Source of the DNA: Bryobacterales bacterium
GTDB taxonomy: Bacteria; Acidobacteriota; Terriglobia; Bryobacterales; Bryobacteraceae
DNA length: 17,479 nucleotides
Direction: 5' to 3'
Assembly (NCBI GenBank): GCA_003132865.1
Contig: PKYZ01000298.1
Coordinates: 7,481 to 24,959 of the forward strand
How positions within the stretch are numbered: position 1 is the first letter of the stretch; each line of letters begins with the position of its first letter. The notes under the pieces were generated by a model. That model had not been told where the DNA came from and did no database searches. It saw nothing but the letters and a program-made list of their open reading frames with translations. This document shows positions 13,155-17,479 of the stretch, piece by piece. Both the position numbers and the translations under genes were made by a program.

Positions 13155-13784
13155 ATGCCCGTGAAAAAGAAGAGACCGATGCCGAAGAGTGCGGAAAAGC
13201 GCAACGTCCCGGAAGCTTCTCCGGTCCAGGAAAGCAAGAACGGCCAAACTGGGCGGGCAGCCACGACCGGGAAGACGGGCTCAGCAGCGCCACCGCGCGA
13301 GACGGGACCCAGCCAGATGGAGTCCTTCGAGGAGGGCATGCGTCTGTTTCATGCGCGAAAGTTCCAAGAGGCGAGGGAATACTTTCTGCAGGCCATGCGT
13401 GGGCCGGATCGCGCCGTGACTCACCGCGCCGGACTGCACGCGCGCATGTGCGAGCAACGCCTGGAATCCGCCCGCCTGGTGCTGAACACGCCGGAAGAGC
13501 ATTATAACTACGCCATCACGCTGATCAACTCCCGCGACCTCGCGGCGGCTCAAAAGCACCTGCGGGCGGCTCTGGATGCGGACTCCACGGCCGACCACGT
13601 GCTCTACGCGCTGGCCGCCTGCCAAAGCCTGGGTGGAGATTTGCAGGCGGCTTATGAGAACCTGAAACGTGCGATCGATTTGCAACCTCGTAACCGGTTG
13701 GCTGCCCGCCAGGATCCCGATTTCGCGGCGATGGCCGAGCACCCGGCGTTCACCCGGCTGCTTTATCCCGATAGGAAGAGCTAA
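13155..13784 (+). CDS. Cytoplasmic tetratricopeptide repeat protein
   Basis: Protein of 209 residues. The first 50 are basic, Lys/Pro/Ser/Gly-rich and probably disordered (MPVKKKRPMPKSAEKRN). Then come helical pairs with TPR spacing: FEEGMRLFHARKFQEAREYF at about 58-77, HYNYAITLINSRDLAAAQKH, and HVLYALAACQSLGGDLQAAY followed by LKRAIDLQPRN. There is no signal peptide or enzyme motif; it is probably an interaction module. The ATG at 13155 is preferred over an upstream TTG; no clear Shine-Dalgarno sequence precedes it. It starts the unit with yvcK and glmU, from which a hairpin repeat separates it. Whether it works with cell-wall precursor synthesis is unknown. Confidence 0.8.
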   Translation: MPVKKKRPMPKSAEKRNVPEASPVQESKNGQTGRAATTGKTGSAAPPRETGPSQMESFEEGMRLFHARKFQEAREYFLQAMRGPDRAVTHRAGLHARMCEQRLESARLVLNTPEEHYNYAITLINSRDLAAAQKHLRAALDADSTADHVLYALAACQSLGGDLQAAYENLKRAIDLQPRNRLAARQDPDFAAMAEHPAFTRLLYPDRKS

Positions 13785-13785
13785 G

Positions 13786-13826
13786 AGCCGGCTGAAAGCC
13801 GGCTTAGACAGGCCAGGAGGCCTGTC
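13786..13826. repeat. Paired-hairpin intergenic repeat, copy 2
   Basis: AGCCGGCT (13786-13793) and AGCCGGCT (13797-13804) across GAA, then GACAGGCC (13807-13814) and GGCCTGTC (13819-13826) across AGGA, followed by CTAC. It begins one base after the stop of the TPR gene and ends 20 bases before the yvcK start, occupying the space where a ribosome binding site would be expected. It matches copy 1 at 11173-11210 in design. Confidence 0.65.
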
Positions 13827-13846
13827 CTACGCCTAGCTCCGAACCT

Positions 13847-14842
13847 TTGCGCGTCGTCGCCATCGGCGGAGGCACGGGTCTTTCCGCCCTGCTGCAAGGG
13901 TTGAAAAACTACGGCCGGCCACGCCGCAGTCCGCTGATGGACATCACGGCAGTGGTCACGGTCACCGACGATGGCGGCAGCTCCGGACGGTTGCGGCGCG
14001 ACTTCGACGTGCTGCCGCCGGGGGACATCCGCAATTGCATGGTGGCGCTTTCCGAAGACGAAGCCCTGCTTTCGCGGCTGTTCCAACACCGCTTCCAAGC
14101 CGGACTGGGACTCAAGGGCCACAGCTTCGGCAATCTCTTCCTGACGGCCATGACTCAGCTCATGGGCGACTTTCCGGAGGCGGTGAAGGCGTCTTCCGAG
14201 GTGCTTAAGATCACGGGCCGGATCTATCCCGCCACGGCCGCCAATGTGGCGCTGGAGGCCACCCTGGAGGACGGCACGCGCGTGACCGGAGAAACCAGAA
14301 TCAGCAGGAGCCGCAAGCCCATCCGCAGCGTCCGGCTGCGCCCTCGCAAGGTGAAGCCCATGGCCGATACGCTGGCCGCCATCGCGCAGGCCGACCTGAT
14401 CACGCTGGGCCCCGGCTCGCTCTACACCAGCGTGATTCCGAATCTGCTGGTGGAGGGAATCTCCGCCGCCATCCGGCGCTCGCCCGCCCTGAAGGCGTAT
14501 TTTGTGAACCTGATGTGGCAGCCGGGCGAAACTATGAATTTCAGCGCCTCCGACCACATCCGCGCCATTCACAAGCATGCGGGCGGCAAGTTGATCGATT
14601 GTGCGATCGTGAACGTGGCGCCCATTCAGATGGCCGCGCGGAAGCGCTACGAAAGGCAGCAGGCTCTTCCCGTGGAAAACGACCTGGATCGGATCTTCAA
14701 AATGGGAGTCAGGGTGGTGACCGGCAAGCTGCTGCAGGAATCCAAGAAGGTGCGCCACGATCCGGAACAGACCGCGGCGGTGGCCATGCGGCTGGCGCAC
14801 GAGGGCCGGCGGCGAAGGCTTGGAGCCGGCGGGAGGAAATAG
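13847..14842 (+). CDS. yvcK: YvcK/CofD-family UDP-GlcNAc-binding regulator of carbon and cell-wall metabolism
   Basis: YvcK (gluconeogenesis factor, YvcK/YbhK) binds UDP-sugars. In Bacillus, Listeria and mycobacteria it is needed for growth on gluconeogenic carbon and for normal peptidoglycan synthesis. The 331-residue protein has VVAIGGGTGLSALLQGLK at the start, VTVTDDGGSSGRLRRDFDVL (about 39-58) with PPGDIRNCMVAL, GHSFGNLFLTAM and LGPGSLYTSVIPNLLVEGI, all diagnostic. Length is normal. The start is a TTG without a Shine-Dalgarno sequence: the frame upstream is open only to a TAG at 13805 and has no ATG or GTG. It overlaps glmU by one base, the enzyme that makes its ligand UDP-GlcNAc. Confidence 0.93.
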   Translation: MRVVAIGGGTGLSALLQGLKNYGRPRRSPLMDITAVVTVTDDGGSSGRLRRDFDVLPPGDIRNCMVALSEDEALLSRLFQHRFQAGLGLKGHSFGNLFLTAMTQLMGDFPEAVKASSEVLKITGRIYPATAANVALEATLEDGTRVTGETRISRSRKPIRSVRLRPRKVKPMADTLAAIAQADLITLGPGSLYTSVIPNLLVEGISAAIRRSPALKAYFVNLMWQPGETMNFSASDHIRAIHKHAGGKLIDCAIVNVAPIQMAARKRYERQQALPVENDLDRIFKMGVRVVTGKLLQESKKVRHDPEQTAAVAMRLAHEGRRRRLGAGGRK

Positions 14843-16236
14843 TGGAAACGCCTCTGACGGTAGTGATTCTCGCGGCCGGGCTGGGCACCCGCATGAAGTC
14901 GCGCAAAGCGAAGGTGCTGCACCGCGCCGGCGGCAGATACCTGGTCGAGCACGTGTTGCGCACCGCGCAGGCGCTGGCGCCGCCCGAGCGGATTTTCGTG
15001 GTGGTGGGCCATCAATCGGCCGAGGTGCGCGCGGCCATTCAGACGCCCGGCATCGGCTTCATTGAGCAGCCCGAACAAAAGGGCACCGGCCACGCGTTGA
15101 TGGTGGCGGCGGACATGCTGGCGGGGCTGGACGGCCGGCTTGTGATTCTTTACGGCGATTGCCCGCTGGTGCGTCCGGGGACGCTGGAAGGCCTGGTCGG
15201 GGCCCAGCAATCCTCGGATGCCGCCGGCGTTATTCTGACCGGCGAGATGGACGATCCCACGGGTTACGGACGCGTGCTGCGCGACTGCGACGGCCATGTC
15301 ACCGGGGTGGTGGAGCAACGCGCGGGCACTCCGGAGCAGCTCGCCATCCGGGAGGCCAACATGGGGCTGTACTGCTATCGCGCGGCGCCGTTTTGGCGGC
15401 ACATTCAGGAACTCCGGCCGGAGAATCCCGCGCGTGAATACTACCTGACTGACATGGTTGAAATCCTGCACCGGGCGGGGCACGCAATCGCGGCGTTTCG
15501 CATCGACGACCCGCGCGAGGTGCTGGGCATCAACGACCGCGCGGAGCTTGCCGAAGTGGACCGCCTGCTGCGCGAGCGCAAGGTGCGCGAACTCATGCTG
15601 GCTGGCGTGACCATCGAGAAGCCGGAGACGGTGACGGTGGACCCGGATGTCACGATCGGCATGGACACGATTGTGGAGCCGTTCGCGCAGATCCTCGGCC
15701 ACACTACGATTGGGGAGAACTGCCGCATCGGCGCGTGCTCCGTCGTCCGGGATTCGGAGCTGGCCGACGAGGTGGAAGTCGGGCAGTTTACGATTATCGG
15801 GACATCGCGGCTGGAGCGCGGCGTGCACGCCGGACCCTACGCCCGCCTGCGCATGGAAAATCACGTGGCGGCCGGCGCGCACATCGGCAATTTCGTAGAG
15901 CTGAAGAAGACCCGCCTGGGCGCCGGATCGAAAGCTATGCATCTGGCGTACCTGGGCGATTCCGAGATCGGGCCTCGTGTCAACGTCGGCGCGGGCACCA
16001 TCACCTGTAACTACGATGGAACGAGCAAGCACAAGACCAGGATCGGTGCGGGAGCGTTCATCGGCAGCAATTCCACGCTGGTCGCGCCGGTGGAGGTGGG
16101 CGAGGGCGCGTATCTGGCGGCCGGGTCGGTCATCACCAGCGATGTCCCGGCGGACGCGTTGGGGGTGGGCCGCGCGCGCCAAGTGAATAAGGAAGACTGG
16201 GCCAGAAAGCGGAGGGACTTGGGGAAGAAGGGGTAG
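14842..16236 (+). CDS. glmU: Bifunctional UDP-N-acetylglucosamine pyrophosphorylase / glucosamine-1-phosphate N-acetyltransferase
   Basis: GlmU acetylates glucosamine-1-phosphate and then uridylylates it to UDP-GlcNAc, the precursor of peptidoglycan and lipopolysaccharide. The 464-residue protein has the nucleotidyltransferase LAAGLGTRMKSRKAKVLH (9-26; Ala replaces the usual Pro before Lys), EQKGTGHALM, YGDCPLV and REANMGLYCY. A left-handed beta-helix acetyltransferase domain follows (about 250-455), with GNFVELKKTRLGAGSK, HLAYLGDSEIG, GAGTITCNYDG, FIGSNSTLVAPV and a final RARQVNKEDWARK. All expected motifs are present and length is normal. GGAGG (14832-14836) lies five bases before the GTG, whose G is the last base of the yvcK stop codon (TAGTG). 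Translation is therefore coupled to yvcK. Confidence 0.96.
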   Translation: METPLTVVILAAGLGTRMKSRKAKVLHRAGGRYLVEHVLRTAQALAPPERIFVVVGHQSAEVRAAIQTPGIGFIEQPEQKGTGHALMVAADMLAGLDGRLVILYGDCPLVRPGTLEGLVGAQQSSDAAGVILTGEMDDPTGYGRVLRDCDGHVTGVVEQRAGTPEQLAIREANMGLYCYRAAPFWRHIQELRPENPAREYYLTDMVEILHRAGHAIAAFRIDDPREVLGINDRAELAEVDRLLRERKVRELMLAGVTIEKPETVTVDPDVTIGMDTIVEPFAQILGHTTIGENCRIGACSVVRDSELADEVEVGQFTIIGTSRLERGVHAGPYARLRMENHVAAGAHIGNFVELKKTRLGAGSKAMHLAYLGDSEIGPRVNVGAGTITCNYDGTSKHKTRIGAGAFIGSNSTLVAPVEVGEGAYLAAGSVITSDVPADALGVGRARQVNKEDWARKRRDLGKKG

Positions 16237-16360
16237 CGTGCTAACCGCGCTCCGCGTGGGAATTCGCATCTCAGAGCACGATAATGAGGGCATTTCGTCA
16301 TCACGATGCGTATTAAAGTGACGGGAGTCGGCTTCGTGATGTCCACGTTGGTTGGTTGAC

Positions 16361-16366
16361 TAGAAT
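16361..16366 (+). promoter_or_regulatory. -10 element upstream of the secreted coiled-coil gene
   Basis: TAGAAT (5/6 match) ends 9 bases before an ATG at 16376. That spacing is the same as for the genes at 3159 and 17355. No good -35 is seen. It supports 16376 as the original start codon. Confidence 0.45.
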
Positions 16367-16386
16367 GGAAGGCAAATGCGCCACTC

Positions 16387-17148
16387 TTGCTCCTGACATT
16401 GGTTACCCTTACCTTCGGACAGACGCTTGAGGTGAAGGACCGAAACGGCATCCCGCTTGTAACCATCAGTGATGTGAAGATGTTTCGATATTCAAGCAAA
16501 CTAGGCCAGAACATTCCTCAGTTTCAAGGTGTCTTGAAGAATATCAGCGGTGCAACCTTGAACGTCGCCCTTACTGGAACCATTCATAAAAAGGATGGTT
16601 CGGTTGAGACATTTCCAATTGGTATCCTGATAGATTCCCCACCTGTCCTGGGTGTTGACGAGCCAGAGGCGTCGGACATCTACGTTATTCCGTGCACCGC
16701 GTCGGACCCCTGCGGGTCTAAGAACAACTCTCCTTACGAAATAGCCTACTCTTTCCCGCAACCGTGGTTCTCGGAGAGGGATGTTCAATCCGTGGAGTTC
16801 TCGTTTCCTGATGACTGGCAGTCTCCCGAAGACAAGCGACTCGCTAACCAAGCTCAAGCGAAGAAAGATGCGGCGGAAGCAGCGCGTCGGAAGCGACTAG
16901 CAGCCGAGCGTAAAAAGAAAGAAGCCGAGTTCAGCGCCCGTGTAGCGAAAGAGCGAGCTGACGAGGAAGCCAGAGTTGCGGAAGAACGGCGAAGGGTCCG
17001 GGTCGCTTGTAACACGACCTATCAGAACACGGCGGATAAGAAAGTCAAGGATTTGACTGTGAAAGAGGAACAACAAGTTCGGGTGTGCCAAGCGTTGGGC
17101 TTGTATCCGCCCAATAGGAGTGGCGGCCTACAGAGACAACACGAATGA
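16387..17148 (+). CDS. Secreted protein with C-terminal charged coiled coil; possible start-region frameshift
   Basis: Unrecognised protein of about 253 residues. After a hydrophobic start (LLTLVTLTFG, then QTLEV) comes a beta-rich domain of about 130 residues. It has FQGVLKNISGATLNVALTG, resembling FxLyD-type extracellular domains that carry 'N-S-x-x-x' strands, and one Cys pair (IPCTASDPCG). A highly charged Lys/Glu/Arg/Ala coiled coil (about 150-205) and a conserved-looking tail with two Cys (VACNTTYQ and VRVCQALGLYPP) follow. In this frame the only start is TTG at 16387. An ATG at 16376 with a promoter at the right distance is out of frame by one missing base; restoring it would give a complete signal peptide. 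GC content is visibly lower than in glmU, suggesting a different origin. Function unknown. Confidence 0.65.
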   Translation: MLLTLVTLTFGQTLEVKDRNGIPLVTISDVKMFRYSSKLGQNIPQFQGVLKNISGATLNVALTGTIHKKDGSVETFPIGILIDSPPVLGVDEPEASDIYVIPCTASDPCGSKNNSPYEIAYSFPQPWFSERDVQSVEFSFPDDWQSPEDKRLANQAQAKKDAAEAARRKRLAAERKKKEAEFSARVAKERADEEARVAEERRRVRVACNTTYQNTADKKVKDLTVKEEQQVRVCQALGLYPPNRSGGLQRQHE

Positions 17149-17164
17149 GCCGCTAGGGCCCCCG

Positions 17165-17173
17165 TGATATCAT
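17165..17173 (+). promoter_or_regulatory. Extended -10 promoter of the zinc-ribbon gene
   Basis: TGA followed by TATCAT (4/6 match, TGn-extended), ending 7 bases before the ATG at 17181, so the mRNA would start at or next to the start codon. No Shine-Dalgarno sequence is present. Confidence 0.5.
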
Positions 17174-17180
17174 TCGGAAT

Positions 17181-17342
17181 ATGAACGAACTGAAGGAAAC
17201 GGAACTCCCGTGTCCCAAGTGCGGGTCTGGCAACTTGTTTGAGCCCGCAGCCGCCATTTCTAGTTTGGGCTACATTCCCGTCACGTGCTGTGTGTGTAAT
17301 TTTACGGGACGAAGAGTGAATTTGGTTGTAGTGCCGGATTAG
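17181..17342 (+). CDS. Small zinc-ribbon protein
   Basis: A 53-codon ORF encoding an N-terminal acidic segment, CPKCGSGNLFEP (11-22), a hydrophobic/glycine linker, then TCCVCNFTGRRVNLVVVP (37-53, roughly). Two Cys-x-x-Cys knuckles about 25 residues apart, followed by a short beta strand, are the hallmark of a zinc ribbon. The spacing resembles small ribbons found in nucleic-acid-binding or hypothetical bacterial proteins. No other domain is present, so its partner is unknown. The start is set by the -10 box 7 bases upstream. Its TAG stop is the first three bases of the next gene's -10 box. Confidence 0.7.
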   Translation: MNELKETELPCPKCGSGNLFEPAAAISSLGYIPVTCCVCNFTGRRVNLVVVPD

Positions 17343-17345
17343 AAT
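17340..17345 (+). promoter_or_regulatory. -10 element overlapping the zinc-ribbon stop codon
   Basis: TAGAAT (5/6 match), 9 bases before the ATG at 17355. The zinc-ribbon stop codon TAG forms its first half. Identical in sequence and spacing to the element at 16361-16366. Confidence 0.4.
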
Positions 17346-17354
17346 CGTGCCGGT

Positions 17355-17479
17355 ATGGACCCCGAGGATCGAGCGCGGAGGGATCTCAAAGATCTCCAGA
17401 ATAACCTTCATGCCCTCACGGCCATGGCGGAGCGACCGTTCGTGGTCAATATCGGAAGGGGCAGTCATCTGCGCTTCAT
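17355..17479 (+). CDS. Start of an unidentified gene, cut by window edge
   Basis: Forty-one complete codons are visible, open to the end of the window. The text starts MDPEDRARRDLKDLQNNLHA, an acidic and basic amphipathic helix, followed by LTAMAERPFVVNIGRG. No family is recognisable from this much. The start is chosen because the ATG lies 9 bases after a TAGAAT box; there is no Shine-Dalgarno sequence. The frame is short, so coding status is moderate. Confidence 0.4.
   Translation, partial: MDPEDRARRDLKDLQNNLHALTAMAERPFVVNIGRGSHLRF

Noticed and set aside
14515..14841. Upstream extension of the glmU frame
   Set aside because: The true start is the GTG at 14842 after a GGAGG site, where the nucleotidyltransferase fold begins; the upstream part is the yvcK gene in another frame.
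16306..16359. 17-codon mini-ORF between glmU and the secreted protein gene
   Set aside because: Too short to support, with no ribosome binding site; could be chance.

Overview
This is a high-GC bacterial chromosome segment. Gene content and style point to an Acidobacteriota, probably of the Solibacter/Bryobacter type. The signs are a secreted VWFA-related protein of the acidobacterial kind, a secreted family 9 glycoside hydrolase, many 4-base ATGA gene overlaps and GC-rich paired-hairpin repeats between genes. This assignment is inferred from style and family content; no database search was possible. No tRNA, rRNA, CRISPR array or transposase was seen.

Layout. (1) Positions 1-2707, minus strand: a coiled-coil gene, ftsY, ribD and ribE (cut by the left edge) form one tight transcription unit. 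ftsY carries an in-frame amber codon just before its P-loop. (2) 2384-4125: the coiled-coil gene is tandemly duplicated. The duplication also carried the start of the neighbouring NAD(P)-binding epimerase gene, and a 5' remnant of it survives between the two coiled-coil copies. (3) 4134-7969, minus strand: a secreted tetratricopeptide-like protein, a divergent acetate-kinase-family enzyme, a Mog-type molybdopterin adenylyltransferase and a secreted VWFA-like protein form a four-gene operon; the first three are joined by ATGA overlaps. (4) 7970-11106, plus strand: a 420-base non-coding stretch, a small secretory ORF, a short SecA homologue lacking the C-terminal zinc finger, and a small third ORF with a strong ribosome binding site whose 3' half runs into a repeat. 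(5) 11263-12963, minus strand: a secreted GH9 glycoside hydrolase. (6) 13155-16236, plus strand: a tetratricopeptide protein, yvcK and glmU. (7) 16237-17479: a lower-GC tail with a secreted coiled-coil protein, a 53-residue zinc-ribbon protein and the start of another gene.

The most interesting observation is in region 4. An 89-codon ORF with a signal peptide lies just upstream of the SecA homologue and ends with Arg-Pro-Pro-Pro nine codons before its stop. The RNA of its last codons can pair with the ribosome binding site of secA. This is the genetic logic of SecM, the E. coli secretion monitor that controls secA by nascent-chain stalling, but with an unrelated sequence. It is a hypothesis read from the sequence and can be tested by comparative and reporter experiments.

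A second theme is that several genes here have a good -10 box 7-9 bases before the start codon and no Shine-Dalgarno sequence. This suggests leaderless or nearly leaderless mRNAs alongside classical Shine-Dalgarno genes (secA, glmU, the 7969 operon).
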